From Candidatus Korobacter versatilis (lineage in GTDB: Bacteria; Acidobacteriota; Terriglobia; Terriglobales; Acidobacteriaceae): a DNA stretch of 64,000 nt. The position numbers and the translations under genes were made by a program. Within the stretch, counting starts at the first letter, position 1, and every line of letters begins with the position of its first letter. Location: positions 1 to 64,000 of the forward strand of contig JACPNR010000004.1 in NCBI GenBank assembly GCA_016185395.1, in the 5' to 3' direction. The notes beneath the pieces were generated by a model. It was not told where the DNA came from. It did not search any database and saw nothing but the letters and a program-made list of their open reading frames with translations. Below are positions 42,667-51,755 of this stretch, one piece after another.

Positions 42667-44094
42667 TTACTCCACGGTAGAGACGGCCTTCTGGCCGTCT
42701 TTTCTTTTCGCCGCGAAGTGGTAGAACACCGGCACGCCCGCTGCCAGGAACGCCACCGACACCCAGGTCAGGACGGGCTCCTCGCGCAGGTTCTCGGCAA
42801 ACGTGTAGACCAGCAGCACCGCCGCGGCAGCGATGAACAGCGCCGGTACCACGGGATATCCCCAGGTCTTGTAGGGGCGCGGCGCATCCGGCTCCTTGCG
42901 CCGGAAGACGAACACGGTGCTGGTGGAGATCATGTAGAACAGCCACTCCGCGAATATCGCCAGGCCAAGGAACGCGATGAAGCGCGCGGGAGTGAGCAGC
43001 AGCAAGACCGAGAGCATGAGCTGCACGATGATGGCGGCGCCCGGCGTGCGGAAGCGCGGATGCACGCCCGCCAGCGTCTTGAAGAAGTAGCCATCGCGTG
43101 CCGCCGCGAAGGGGATGCGCGCTCCGCTCATGATGGTCCCGTTGAGCGTGACCAGCATGCTGAGGGCGATGCCGGCAGTGATCACGGCCGCGCCACCGGC
43201 GCCGACTGCTACCAGCATCATGGTTGCCGCGGGCGACTTCGACTTCGCGATGTCGATCGCCGGCAGCACATATTGGATGGCGGCGTTCATCAGGACGTAG
43301 AGCACGCCCACGATGGCCACGCCCGCGATGAGCGCGATGGGGATGCTCCTGCCCGGGTCCTTCACTTCTTCGCCCACCATGTTCAGGTCGTTCCATCCGT
43401 CGTACGCCCAGAGCGCGGCGACGAGCGCGACCATGAATCCGGCAAAGCCGCCGCGCGCGGGTGAGGCCGTCGAGAAGTTTGCCCATGTCCCGGCGGAATA
43501 GGTGAAGCCCACGACCGCAATGCCCACCAGCATCGCGACTTTCAGGATCGTGAAAATGAGCTGGAACGTGCCCGCGCGCTTGATCCCAACGTAGTTCAGT
43601 CCCGAGATGAGCACTGCCGCGAGGATCGCCACCAGCTGCGACCACATCACCGGGAACGGCTGGACGAATATGGGATCAGCAAGAAAGCGGAACCATGGCA
43701 GCGCGCTCAGAGCATCCGCCAGCCCGGTGGTAACCGTCGCGATCGATGCCGGCTTCGCCACCGCGAACCAGCTCCAGCAATAAAGGAAGCCCGGGAGCGG
43801 GCCGTAGGCGTCGCGGATGTAGACGTACTCGCCACCCGACTGCGGACGCATCGCGCCCAGTTCCGCAAAAGTAAGCGCGCCGAAGAACGAGAGCACGCCG
43901 CCGACGAACCACGCGAGGTAGACGTACTTCGCCGAACCGACTGCGAGCATCATCGAGCCAGGCACGCGGAAGATGCCGCTGCCGATGATCGTCCCCACCA
44001 CGATCGCCGTCGCATGGCTCACGCCCAGCGCGCGCAGCAATCCGTGTTCCACCGGCTTGTGGACCTCAGCCAAGTTCGCTCCGCTTCTCCTCAC
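42667..44094 (-). CDS. APC-family amino-acid permease
   Basis: 475 residues with about 12 transmembrane helices. The opening LGVSHATAIVVGTIIGSGIFRVPG is the APC signature of helix 1; FAELGAMRPQSGGEYVYIRDAYG marks helix 3 and its loop. Resembles LAT-like and YjeM-like exchangers; substrate not readable. Its start overlaps the stop of the upstream symporter gene by 29 bases on the same strand, so the two are probably co-translated. The C-terminus overlaps the glgA terminator. Confidence 0.9.
   Translation of the reverse strand: MRRSGANLAEVHKPVEHGLLRALGVSHATAIVVGTIIGSGIFRVPGSMMLAVGSAKYVYLAWFVGGVLSFFGALTFAELGAMRPQSGGEYVYIRDAYGPLPGFLYCWSWFAVAKPASIATVTTGLADALSALPWFRFLADPIFVQPFPVMWSQLVAILAAVLISGLNYVGIKRAGTFQLIFTILKVAMLVGIAVVGFTYSAGTWANFSTASPARGGFAGFMVALVAALWAYDGWNDLNMVGEEVKDPGRSIPIALIAGVAIVGVLYVLMNAAIQYVLPAIDIAKSKSPAATMMLVAVGAGGAAVITAGIALSMLVTLNGTIMSGARIPFAAARDGYFFKTLAGVHPRFRTPGAAIIVQLMLSVLLLLTPARFIAFLGLAIFAEWLFYMISTSTVFVFRRKEPDAPRPYKTWGYPVVPALFIAAAAVLLVYTFAENLREEPVLTWVSVAFLAAGVPVFYHFAAKRKDGQKAVSTVE
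42681..42708 (+). terminator. glgA terminator, embedded in the 3' end of the permease gene
   Basis: AGACGGCC-TTCT-GGCCGTCT followed by TTTCTTTT on the plus strand. The same bases encode the last residues (KRKDGQKAV) of the convergent permease. Confidence 0.85.
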
Positions 44095-45502
44095 CCATCA
44101 CCAGACTGGCAATATACCCGACGCCGAACGTCACGACCGAGCCGATCACCACGTACCACGTCCACGGGACCTTGGTCGCGAGCCAAACGTACAGCGACGT
44201 CGCGAAACCACACGCCATCCCCGCGATGGCGCCGCGTTCATTGGCACGCTTGGTGAGGACGCCCAGCAGGAACACGCCGAGCAGCGCACCATACGCCACG
44301 GACGCGATGGAGAGCCCGACCTCGACCACGCGGCCTCCGCGCCGCGAGAGCATGGCGAGCGCGAACAGCACCAGCGCCCAGAACACCGTCGCCACGCGGG
44401 AGACGACCATGCGCCGCCGCTCGTCAACATGGGGGCGCAGCCGCAGGTAGAAGTCGACGATGGTCGAAGAAGAGAGCGAGTTCAGCGCGGCGCTCAGGTT
44501 GCTCATCGCCGCCGCGAGGATAGCAGCGATCAGCAGTCCGGAGATCACGTGCGGCATCTGCGTCACGACGAAGGTAGGGAAGATGCGATCGGAGCGCTCG
44601 AACGCGACCAGCGGCGGAAATAGTCTGTAGAACACAAACAGCATAGCGCCGACCAGCAGGAACAGCGCGAACTGCACCAGGACGAACACGCCGCTCGAGA
44701 TCAGCGCCGTCCTCGAGTCGCGCTCGCTGCGCGCCGAAAGCAGACGCTGCACGATGAGCTGGTCGGTGCCGTGGCTCGCCGTGGTCAGGAACGTCCCGCC
44801 GATCAGTCCCGCCCAAAAGGTGTACGGTGTTGCCATCGTCCAGCGGAAATCGAAGACTTGGAACTTGCCCGCCGCGCCCGCGGTTTCAACCACCGTCTGC
44901 CAGCCGCCGGGGACGAGATGCAGGATGGTGTAGACGCCGACCAGGGTCCCGCACAGGTAGATCGCCATCTGCACCACGTCCGTCCAGATCACGGCGGCCA
45001 TGCCGCCCTCGAGCGTGTAGACGAACGTGAGCAACAGGATGATGGCGATAGACCACACGTCGCCCGTCCCGATAGCAATGCCCACCACGATGGAGACGGC
45101 GAAGACGCGGACACCTTCCGCCGCCGCTCGCGTTGCCAAAAATAGTCCCGCAGTGAATTTGTGCAGCACCGGCCCGAAGCGGCGGTCGATGAGCTGGTAC
45201 GCAGTGAAGAGCTCGCCCCGAAAGTATTGCGGGATGAAGATCAGGCTGATGACCACGCGGCCGGCCAAATATCCGAGCACGACCTGGAGGAACCCGAAGT
45301 CCTTGTCGTAGGCGAGGCCGGGGATGCTGATGACGGTGAGCGTGCTCGTCTCCGCGGCGACGATGGAGAGCGCGATGGCCCACCACGGCACGCTGCGGTC
45401 AGCGAGGAAGTAATCGCGCAGCGTACGCTGCCGTTTGCGGAAGCGCAGTCCGAAGAGCGTGATGCCCGCAAGGTATGCGGCGATCACGGCGAGGTCGAGC
45501 AA
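44066..45502 (-). CDS. SLC5-family sodium:solute symporter
   Basis: 478 residues, about 13 helices. DYFLADRSVPWWAIALSIVAAETSTLTVISIPG carries the SSS-family sodium-site region, and ASHGTDQLIVQRLLSARS is its second signature. Near sugar- and inositol-type members by layout. The divergent gene across 98 bases is a BadF-type sugar kinase, which suggests an amino-sugar substrate (inference from context only). Co-oriented and overlapping with the APC permease. Confidence 0.9.
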   Translation of the reverse strand: MLDLAVIAAYLAGITLFGLRFRKRQRTLRDYFLADRSVPWWAIALSIVAAETSTLTVISIPGLAYDKDFGFLQVVLGYLAGRVVISLIFIPQYFRGELFTAYQLIDRRFGPVLHKFTAGLFLATRAAAEGVRVFAVSIVVGIAIGTGDVWSIAIILLLTFVYTLEGGMAAVIWTDVVQMAIYLCGTLVGVYTILHLVPGGWQTVVETAGAAGKFQVFDFRWTMATPYTFWAGLIGGTFLTTASHGTDQLIVQRLLSARSERDSRTALISSGVFVLVQFALFLLVGAMLFVFYRLFPPLVAFERSDRIFPTFVVTQMPHVISGLLIAAILAAAMSNLSAALNSLSSSTIVDFYLRLRPHVDERRRMVVSRVATVFWALVLFALAMLSRRGGRVVEVGLSIASVAYGALLGVFLLGVLTKRANERGAIAGMACGFATSLYVWLATKVPWTWYVVIGSVVTFGVGYIASLVMGEEKRSELG

Positions 45503-45600
45503 GTCGAGTCCGCGAGCGATTCGTCAGCTCCGTTCGCTACAGCACATATCTATTCCGCGGCGCTCTGGGCTCAAAAGACGATTTCCGCGGCAAGTGGCTT

Positions 45601-46554
45601 ATGGTACAAGTTCCCACAATGCCTTACTACGTCGGCATCGACGCCGGCGGCACCAAGACGGAATGTGCCGTTGGCGACGACCACTCGACCCTCGGACGCT
45701 CGACCGCCGCGAGCTGCAAGATCCAGAAGGTCGGAGAAGCCGCTGCCCGCTTCGCGTTGCATGACGCGCTCGTTGGCGCTTGTGCGGCTGCGAACGTGTC
45801 GCCGCAAGACGTCTCGCGCACCGTCATTGGCGCTGGCGGAGCTTCGGACGCCACCATCGCCTCCCGGCTCAAGTCCATCGTGGGCGAGCTCCTCGGCGGC
45901 GAGATCGAAGTCGTGGGCGATAACACTGTTGCGATGGAGGCCGCATTTCGCAGCTCTCCCGGCGTGATCACCATCGCCGGCACCGGCTCCATCGTTTACG
46001 GACGCAACGAACGCGGTGAATGCGCGCGCGCCGGCGGCTGGGGTCCCGTGATCTCCGACGAAGGCTCGGCCGATTGGATCGGACGTCGTGCCGTCGCCAT
46101 CAGCGTCCGCGCGCTCGACACCGGCCAGACCACCGCCATCAACAGCGCGCTCATGAGCGCCTGGCACGTCGCGACCCGCGAAGATATCGTCCGCATGGCG
46201 AACACCTACCCGCGTCCTGACTTCGCAGCGCTCTACCCACACGTCCTGGCGGCGGCCGATGCCGGTGATGCGTTGGCGCGCGATCTGCTCATGCAAGCCG
46301 GCGCTGAACTCGCAGGCCTTGCCAAGATCGTCGTCCGCAAGCTTTGGCCGGGGGGGCACACCGTGCGCGTTTGCGTGGCGGGCGGCGTCTTCACCAGCTC
46401 GGCACTGGTGCGCCAGGTGTTCAGCAACTCGCTCCGCGCCGAGCGGCCGGACATTGCCGTCAGCTTCGGCCACGTGCACCCTGTCGCCGGCGCCCTCGCG
46501 CTCGCCCGCAAAGCTAGCGCGAAGGAAGCACACTCGGCGCACGGCATTCGCTGA
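45601..46554 (+). CDS. BadF/BadG/BcrA/BcrD-family kinase, probable N-acetylglucosamine kinase
   Basis: 317 residues of ASKHA fold: YYVGIDAGGTKTECAV phosphate loop 1, GDNTVAMEAAF, TIAGTGSIVYG (phosphate 2), GGWGPVISDEGSADWIGRRAV and VCVAGGVFTSS (adenosine). This is the layout of GlcNAc/glucosamine kinases in the BadF family rather than the two-subunit benzoyl-CoA reductase activators, which carry cluster cysteines not seen here. ATG 45601 or 45619 (MPYYVGIDAGG) may be the start. Diverges from the SLC5 symporter. Confidence 0.83.
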   Translation: MVQVPTMPYYVGIDAGGTKTECAVGDDHSTLGRSTAASCKIQKVGEAAARFALHDALVGACAAANVSPQDVSRTVIGAGGASDATIASRLKSIVGELLGGEIEVVGDNTVAMEAAFRSSPGVITIAGTGSIVYGRNERGECARAGGWGPVISDEGSADWIGRRAVAISVRALDTGQTTAINSALMSAWHVATREDIVRMANTYPRPDFAALYPHVLAAADAGDALARDLLMQAGAELAGLAKIVVRKLWPGGHTVRVCVAGGVFTSSALVRQVFSNSLRAERPDIAVSFGHVHPVAGALALARKASAKEAHSAHGIR

Positions 46555-46592
46555 TACCGCGAGTGGGCCTTTCCGTTCTAGAATCCCGCGGG

Positions 46593-47396
46593 ATGTCCGA
46601 AAAGACTTCTGGCAATGACAAGAAAGCGCCACCACTCACGGCGGCGCAGCAGGCCGCGCTCGAGGCGCGCATCCGCAGCGATTCGGCCGAGGTGCTGAAA
46701 GAGGTCGGCGGTTCCGCGCAGCTCGATGAGGACCTCGCCCTCTCGCTCCTTGCGCGCCGCGATCTGCCTGCCGCAGCCATCGAAGCGGTTGCCAAGAACG
46801 GCGCTGTCATCAAGCACCGCAAGGTCATCGCCGCGGTGGTGATGCATCCACGCACGCCGCGCCACGTATCGTTGCCCGTGGCCCGCCACCTCTACACGTT
46901 TGAACTGATGCAGATCGCGCTCACCCCCGCGGTCGCCGCGGACGTGAAGATGGCGGCGGAAGAGACCATCGTTGCGCGTCTGGAATCGGTCTCGGCCGGG
47001 GAGCGGCTCACGCTGGCACGCCGCGCGTCGAACCGCGTCGCCGGCGCATTGCTGCTCGATCCCGACCCCCGCGTCGTGGAAGCCGCTCTCGCCAGCCCGA
47101 TGATGAACGAAGCCGCCATCGTCAAGGCCGTGATGCGCGAAGAAGCTCCCGAGCATTCCGTCGCGCAGGTCGCGCGGCATCCGAAGTGGTCGGTGCGGCG
47201 TGACATCCAGATCGCGCTGCTGCGGAATGACAAGACGCCGCTCGCGCGCGTCCTCGCCTTCGCACAGCACTTGCCCACGCAGACGCTGCGCGACGTCCTC
47301 TCGCACTCGCGGCTCTCGGCGAACGTGAAGATGTATTTACTGGAAGAGCTGGGCATCCGTGAAAAGCAACAACGGGAAAGAGAGGCAGGCGGCTAG
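46593..47396 (+). CDS. Helical repeat protein (HEAT/LRV-like), unknown function
   Basis: 267 residues, no signal or membrane segment. The body shows short repeated helical pairs with the phrase LxxxRDLPxxxIxAVAKN, MHPRTPRHVSLPVARHL, and later HPKWSVRRDIQIALLRN, HSRLSANVKMYLLEEL, in the style of leucine-rich-variant or HEAT arrays. No catalytic motif was found; a binding scaffold is the likely role. Its stop overlaps the stop of the V4R-PAS gene by four bases (convergent). Confidence 0.72.
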   Translation: MSEKTSGNDKKAPPLTAAQQAALEARIRSDSAEVLKEVGGSAQLDEDLALSLLARRDLPAAAIEAVAKNGAVIKHRKVIAAVVMHPRTPRHVSLPVARHLYTFELMQIALTPAVAADVKMAAEETIVARLESVSAGERLTLARRASNRVAGALLLDPDPRVVEAALASPMMNEAAIVKAVMREEAPEHSVAQVARHPKWSVRRDIQIALLRNDKTPLARVLAFAQHLPTQTLRDVLSHSRLSANVKMYLLEELGIREKQQREREAGG

Positions 47397-48556
47397 CCCG
47401 GTCCCGCCGTCGCCTTGCGTGCCGTGATGTCCTCGATCGTGGCCAGACCGAACTCCGGCTCGCCGCCCGCGCGCCGCACCAGCGTCAGCGTGAGCAATCC
47501 CCAAACCACACTGCCGTCCTTGCGGAGGTAGCGCTTCTCGCGCTGGAAACGTTCGCGCTTGCCGCTGAGCAGTTCGCGCCGCAAGGCCAGGTCTTCGGCC
47601 ACATCGTCAGGGTGGGTGATGTCCGAAGAAGACGAAAGGCGGCGCAGCTCCTCCGCCGAGTATCCCAGCATTTTCTGCAACTGCTGATTGGCTTCGAGGA
47701 TGCGTCCGTCCAGCCCGAGCAGGGCGATGCCCATGCCCACACCTTCGAAGATGGCGCGGAATCGCGATTCGCTTTTCTCGAGCGCGTCTTCCATGCGGCG
47801 CCGCTTGAAGAACTCCGGTATCTCGGCGGGGATAGGCGCGCCCTTGCTGCGCGCGCCGGAAGCAGCGGCATTCTCCAGGTAGCGCGCCACGTAGCCTTCC
47901 ATGCGATGCGGCGGCGCCATGATGAACCGGCAGGCACGATCGCCGCGCGCCGTGCACGCCACCTCGGTCGCGACGAGAGGCAAGCCAAAGCTCTCCTCGC
48001 ACCATCCCGAGGAGTACCCCGCGTTCATGATGCAGACGGTGAAATCCACTTTGCGGCCGCGCTTGATCCACGAATCCGCTTCGAACGAGAAGGGATGGTC
48101 GTAGATGAGGAAGTAATTCTCATCCGGACTGGGCGAAGACTGCGGAAAGATGTCCACGAAGGCCCATCCCGAATACGCGAAGTGGATGGGCCCGGCGGAA
48201 AGCCGCTCGATCGGGTCAGTCACTCCCATGCGCATATGAAAAGCCTTCGCGTCGGCCTTCCCAATGGCATGCGCCAGGTCGAACAGCAGGTTGTTGGCGA
48301 CGCTGCGCGCCTCGACCGCGCCCTTGTCCCGATAGAGAGACATCACCAGGTCGAAGAACTCCACCGACATCGACGCCGCGCGCACCAGGATATAGCGCTC
48401 GCCGGAGATCGAGATGTTGCTCTGCCGCGGGTCCTCGACCCGGTCGCCGAAGTATTCCTCCACGTACTGCTGCGCGCGCAGGAAAAGCGGCTGTATCGGC
48501 TCCGGCACGGACGCCGCCGTCAGCTCGGTCGCCAGCTTCTTGGGAGGCTTTTTCAT
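47393..48556 (-). CDS. V4R-domain and PAS-domain sensor protein without output domain
   Basis: 387 residues. Residues about 45-245 form an XylR-N/V4R module (ISGERYILVRAASMSVEFF..., GWCEESFGLPLVATEVACTARGDRACRFIM) of the type that binds small hydrophobic ligands through conserved Cys/His. A PAS/PAC unit follows (SRFRAIFEGVGMGIALLGLDGRILEANQQL; VVWGLLTLTLVRR... IEDITARK) and the protein then stops. No kinase, GGDEF or DNA-binding domain is present, so it probably signals through a partner. ATG 48556 is the likely start; an ATG at 48604 is in frame but upstream of the family homology. Confidence 0.82.
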   Translation of the reverse strand: MKKPPKKLATELTAASVPEPIQPLFLRAQQYVEEYFGDRVEDPRQSNISISGERYILVRAASMSVEFFDLVMSLYRDKGAVEARSVANNLLFDLAHAIGKADAKAFHMRMGVTDPIERLSAGPIHFAYSGWAFVDIFPQSSPSPDENYFLIYDHPFSFEADSWIKRGRKVDFTVCIMNAGYSSGWCEESFGLPLVATEVACTARGDRACRFIMAPPHRMEGYVARYLENAAASGARSKGAPIPAEIPEFFKRRRMEDALEKSESRFRAIFEGVGMGIALLGLDGRILEANQQLQKMLGYSAEELRRLSSSSDITHPDDVAEDLALRRELLSGKRERFQREKRYLRKDGSVVWGLLTLTLVRRAGGEPEFGLATIEDITARKATAGPG

Positions 48557-48691
48557 GGCAGAGAGGGGTGACCAGCTTACACCCGGCGGGGAAGCGCGTT
48601 GCAAGGACGGTGTGAGGCCCTCGCCGCACGCCGCGGTGCTGTTACCTAGCGGCTGCGACGAATCAGATTGTCAAAGAACAAGCCCTTTCAC

Positions 48692-48718
48692 CACGAAGGA
48701 CACGAAGGCCCACGAAGG
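48692..48718. repeat. CACGAAGG short repeat cluster
   Basis: Three CACGAAGG units at 48692, 48701 and 48711, the same octamer as in the inverted repeat at 17549-17633, located at the stop of the 48722 gene. Confidence 0.6.
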
Positions 48719-48721
48719 ACG

Positions 48722-49174
48722 TTAGCCCCGGGGAATCTCCGCGCCACCGTTCTCTGCCGCGTCGTTTTCCGGCTCCGCGCCGGCGAGTTCGTCCTGCGAG
48801 GGTTCGAGGTAGAGCTGCTTGAGGAGCGGGATCATGTTCTGCGCGGCGTAGAGCAGCGAGGTGGCGGCACGGAGGTCCATGTAACCGCTGTTGATGCCGC
48901 GGACGACGCAGTTGATCATGTAAGCGACGGAGTTGGCGTCCTCGAGGCAGGGGATGTCATTCGCGTTCGGGGAGTAGAACTTCTCGTGGTAGTAGCAGTA
49001 CTTGCGGTGGTGGACGGCGGGCGAGCCGCAGCGGACGCCATTGACCTTCTGGTGGCGGCAGCGAGGCGCGGCGTTGGCTGAGTTGACGCGCTCGGCGCCA
49101 ACAGGCCGCGCCGGAACGGGTATGGGTTGAGGTTTAGGCACGGTGGCGAGGACGGGCGCAGCTGACGGACTCAT
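48722..49174 (-). CDS. Small protein with Cys/His-rich zinc-finger-like core
   Basis: 150 residues: a Pro-rich N-terminus, then RCRHQKVNGVRCGSPAVHHRKYCYYHEKFY, whose spaced Cys/His could bind one zinc ion, and a helical C-terminal half (EDANSVAYMINCVVRGINSGYMDLRAATSLLYAAQNM). No signal peptide or membrane segment. Layout resembles small acidobacterial proteins of unknown role; nucleic-acid binding is possible. It ends with acidic low complexity. Confidence 0.7.
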   Translation of the reverse strand: MSPSAAPVLATVPKPQPIPVPARPVGAERVNSANAAPRCRHQKVNGVRCGSPAVHHRKYCYYHEKFYSPNANDIPCLEDANSVAYMINCVVRGINSGYMDLRAATSLLYAAQNMIPLLKQLYLEPSQDELAGAEPENDAAENGGAEIPRG

Positions 49175-49600
49175 GGATACCCCCTATAGGAAGTCAGGAT
49201 GAGAACAAAGGAGTTGCGGGCGAAGTCCGATGGGGTCCGAGAGCAAGTCCGGCGTTTTGAGCGAGTTGCAGGCAAAGTCCGTAATCCAAGAGAGTTAGCT
49301 ATTACAAATAGCCGTGAGATAACTATTGGCTAACATGATGCGAGGAGAATAGCCGCGGAAAGGAAGGATGTCAAGCGAAATATTCGTTATTTATTCGCCT
49401 TACGGAGAGCGCTGCGCTGCGGCGGTATTCATGGGCTGCTAATTCGACAATGCGCGAGAGCGTGAGTTGGAGGGCCTGCTGGGATTCATCCCCGGCCGTC
49501 CGCATTGATCTGCGGAAAGGAAGCGTGGGCAAGATGCCCACGCTACTGCCGGCGGGACGCCGGCGCTACTCGCGGGCGGGGTCGCCTGCCTCCGCACGAG
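49175..49600. other. Intergenic region between two minus-strand genes, with palindromes
   Basis: About 425 bases, AT-richer in the middle, with no credible gene. Near the left end are three spaced AAGTCCG units (49225-49295). AGTTAGCTATT and its near complement AATAGC/AACTATTGGCTAAC follow. Near the right edge, tandem GC hairpins stand just before the uvrC stop (separate entry). Confidence 0.45.
49523..49564. repeat. Tandem GC-rich hairpins downstream of uvrC
   Basis: GCGTGGGC/GCCCACGC (49523-49543) and GCCGGCG/CGCCGGC (49548-49564) stand next to each other, with the linker CTAC between and after them. REP-like or bidirectional terminator; the layout repeats a stem plus CTAC. Confidence 0.6.
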
Positions 49601-51496
49601 TTACGCGATCTGGTTGTCAAAGTGCTCGCGAATCTTCTCGGCCTGCCTTTTCGTGACGACCGCCGACAGGGCATTCAGGTCGGCCAGTCTCACCGCCCGC
49701 TCGGAGCCGAAGTGCTCGAGCAGGCGGCGGCGCGTGGTGGCGCCGATGCCGGGGACTTGCAGCAGGTCGCTGGCGCGGTCGCGCATCTGGCGGCGCTTGC
49801 GGTGGAAGGTCACGGCGAAGCGGTGGGCCTCGTCGCGGATGAGCTGCACCAGGTGCAGGATGGGTGAGTGGTGGTCGAGCTTGACCGGTCCGTCCTCCAA
49901 TCCATGGACGTAGATGATCTCCTCGCGTTTTGCGATGGCGGCGAGCGGCTGGTTGATGACGCCGACGCCTTCGAGGGCCTGCGCGGCAGAGTGGAGCTGT
50001 CCGATGCCGCCGTCGATCAGGACCAGCGACGGAAAGTCAGCTTTATCCGCGAGGAGCCGCTTGTAGCGCCGCTCCACCACCTCGCGCATCGAGGCGAAAT
50101 CGTCCACGCCCAGCACGCCGCGGATGATGAACTTGCGGTAGTCGGACTTCTTCATCTTGCCGTCTTCCCACACCACCATCGAGGCGACGGTCTCGGCGCC
50201 CTGGATGTGCGAGATGTCGAAGCACTCGATGCGTTTGGGCAGCTCGGGCAACTGGAGCGCTTCCTGCAGCGCTTCCTGGATGGCGTGCTGCTGCGGCTTG
50301 AGCACGCGGAAGCGCTGGTCATAGGACTGCTTCGCGTTCTTGGCGACCAAGTCGAGCAGAGAACGCTTCTCGCCGCGCTGCGGCACCAGGATCTCGACGC
50401 GATGTCCTGACTTGCCGCTGAGCAGGGCTTCGAGCGTCGCGCGGTCCTCGAACTCTACCGGGACGAGGACCTGGCGCGGCACGTACTGCTGATCGATATA
50501 GAGCTGCTTGAGCAAGGCAGAGAAGAAGATGCTGGGGTCAAAAGCGCCGTTGGTCGTTGGCCGTTGGTCGTTGGCGCCGGCCGGGGAGTCGCCGGCCGCC
50601 ACCTGACGGGTGGTATGGATGCTGGACATGCTGATCTCCGGCAGGTCCTCCCAGAAGAAGTCGCGGCGGTCGAGGACGCGCCCGGTGCGCATGTGGAACA
50701 GGTTCACGGCCAGCATCTCGTTCTCGAAGTGGTAGCCGAAGACGTCGGTATCGTCGCCCTCGGCGGCGGCGATGCGCTGCTTCTCCGCTACTTGCTCGAC
50801 GGTCGAGACCAGGTCGCGCAGCTTGCCGGCGCGCTCGTACTCTTGCTGTTCGGCGGCTTCGTCCATGCGCGCGCGCAGAGATTTCGCGAGATCGGCGGTG
50901 CGTCCCTCGAGGAAGAGGCGCACGTCGTGCACCGCTTCGCCGTACTGCTCGGGCGTGGTGAGGTCGCGGACGCACGGTCCCAGGCAGCGCTTGATGTAGT
51001 ACTGCAAGCACGGACGCGTGTGGTAGCGCGTGAGGTCGACCGTGCAACTGGGCACCAGGAAGTTGCGGTGGATGAGGCCGGTGATGCGATAAGCGAGGTT
51101 GGCGGGGAAGTACGGCCCGTAATAGGTGGCGCCGTCTTTCTTCAGCCGGCGGGTGACGTAGACGCGCGGGAAGCGCTCCTCGGTGAGCTTGATGTAGGGA
51201 TAGGTCTTGTCATCGCGGAGCAGGATGTTGAAGCGTGGCTGCTTCTGCTTGATGAGGTTGTTCTCGAGCGCGAGCGCCTCCATCTCGTTGTCGACCACGA
51301 TGTACTCAACGTCCACGGCTTCGCGCAGCAGCGAGCCAGTCTTGGCGTCCGCGCCGGCCTGTCCGACGAAGTACGACCGCACACGCGCGCGCAAGCTGTT
51401 CGCTTTGCCGACATAAATCACCCGCCCCTCGGCGTTCTTGTAGAGGTACACCCCGGGCGAGGTCGGGAGACTCCGGATTTTGGCTTGGAGGTCCAT
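49601..51496 (-). CDS. uvrC: UvrABC system protein C
   Basis: Excision nuclease subunit (631 residues) making the incisions around bulky DNA lesions. N-terminal GIY-YIG (TSPGVYLYKNAEGRVIYVGKANSL), the UVR motif region (RMDEAAEQQEYERAGKLRDLV), RNase-H-like nuclease domain (IECFDISHIQGAETVASMVVWEDG) and a C-terminal helix-hairpin-helix (LLQVPGIGATTRRRLLEHFGSER). Length and order are standard. One odd segment, rich in Ala/Gly/Asn/Gln (GDSPAGANDQRPTTNG), lies before the nuclease domain and is a likely species-specific insertion. Confidence 0.96.
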   Translation of the reverse strand: MDLQAKIRSLPTSPGVYLYKNAEGRVIYVGKANSLRARVRSYFVGQAGADAKTGSLLREAVDVEYIVVDNEMEALALENNLIKQKQPRFNILLRDDKTYPYIKLTEERFPRVYVTRRLKKDGATYYGPYFPANLAYRITGLIHRNFLVPSCTVDLTRYHTRPCLQYYIKRCLGPCVRDLTTPEQYGEAVHDVRLFLEGRTADLAKSLRARMDEAAEQQEYERAGKLRDLVSTVEQVAEKQRIAAAEGDDTDVFGYHFENEMLAVNLFHMRTGRVLDRRDFFWEDLPEISMSSIHTTRQVAAGDSPAGANDQRPTTNGAFDPSIFFSALLKQLYIDQQYVPRQVLVPVEFEDRATLEALLSGKSGHRVEILVPQRGEKRSLLDLVAKNAKQSYDQRFRVLKPQQHAIQEALQEALQLPELPKRIECFDISHIQGAETVASMVVWEDGKMKKSDYRKFIIRGVLGVDDFASMREVVERRYKRLLADKADFPSLVLIDGGIGQLHSAAQALEGVGVINQPLAAIAKREEIIYVHGLEDGPVKLDHHSPILHLVQLIRDEAHRFAVTFHRKRRQMRDRASDLLQVPGIGATTRRRLLEHFGSERAVRLADLNALSAVVTKRQAEKIREHFDNQIA

Positions 51497-51658
51497 GGGA
51501 TGAGGCGTTACAGCCCGGTAAAAATTCTATTATCCAGCCGAAGTCGTGATTTTTTTGCGCTCGGACGGCTGTGGATTTGATGCCGACCGACGCCGCGTGG
51601 TCGCTAAGTCTTTGGTTATCACCATCTTAGTGCTGGCATCCAAATCCAAAGATTGGCA

Positions 51659-51696
51659 GGGCGGTTGCTCTAGTAATGGCAACCGAGGCATCGCCC
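51659..51696 (+). promoter_or_regulatory. Structured leader candidate upstream of the Pal-like gene
   Basis: CGGTTGC (51662-51668) pairs with GCAACCG (51679-51685), and GGGCG (51659-51663) can pair with CGCCC (51692-51696), sixty bases before the lipoprotein start. A single copy of CTAAGTCTTTGG stands at 51604. No known riboswitch core was recognised. Confidence 0.35.
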
Positions 51697-51755
51697 CGGG
51701 CCGAAGTCACCGCTGCTTTTCAGGCGGCCGGATCCAGTTCGAAGGAGCTTCCCCC

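Noticed and set aside
51650..51755. Cyclic-di-GMP-I riboswitch
   Set aside because: Stems are present but the conserved core bases of the GEMM motif are missing.
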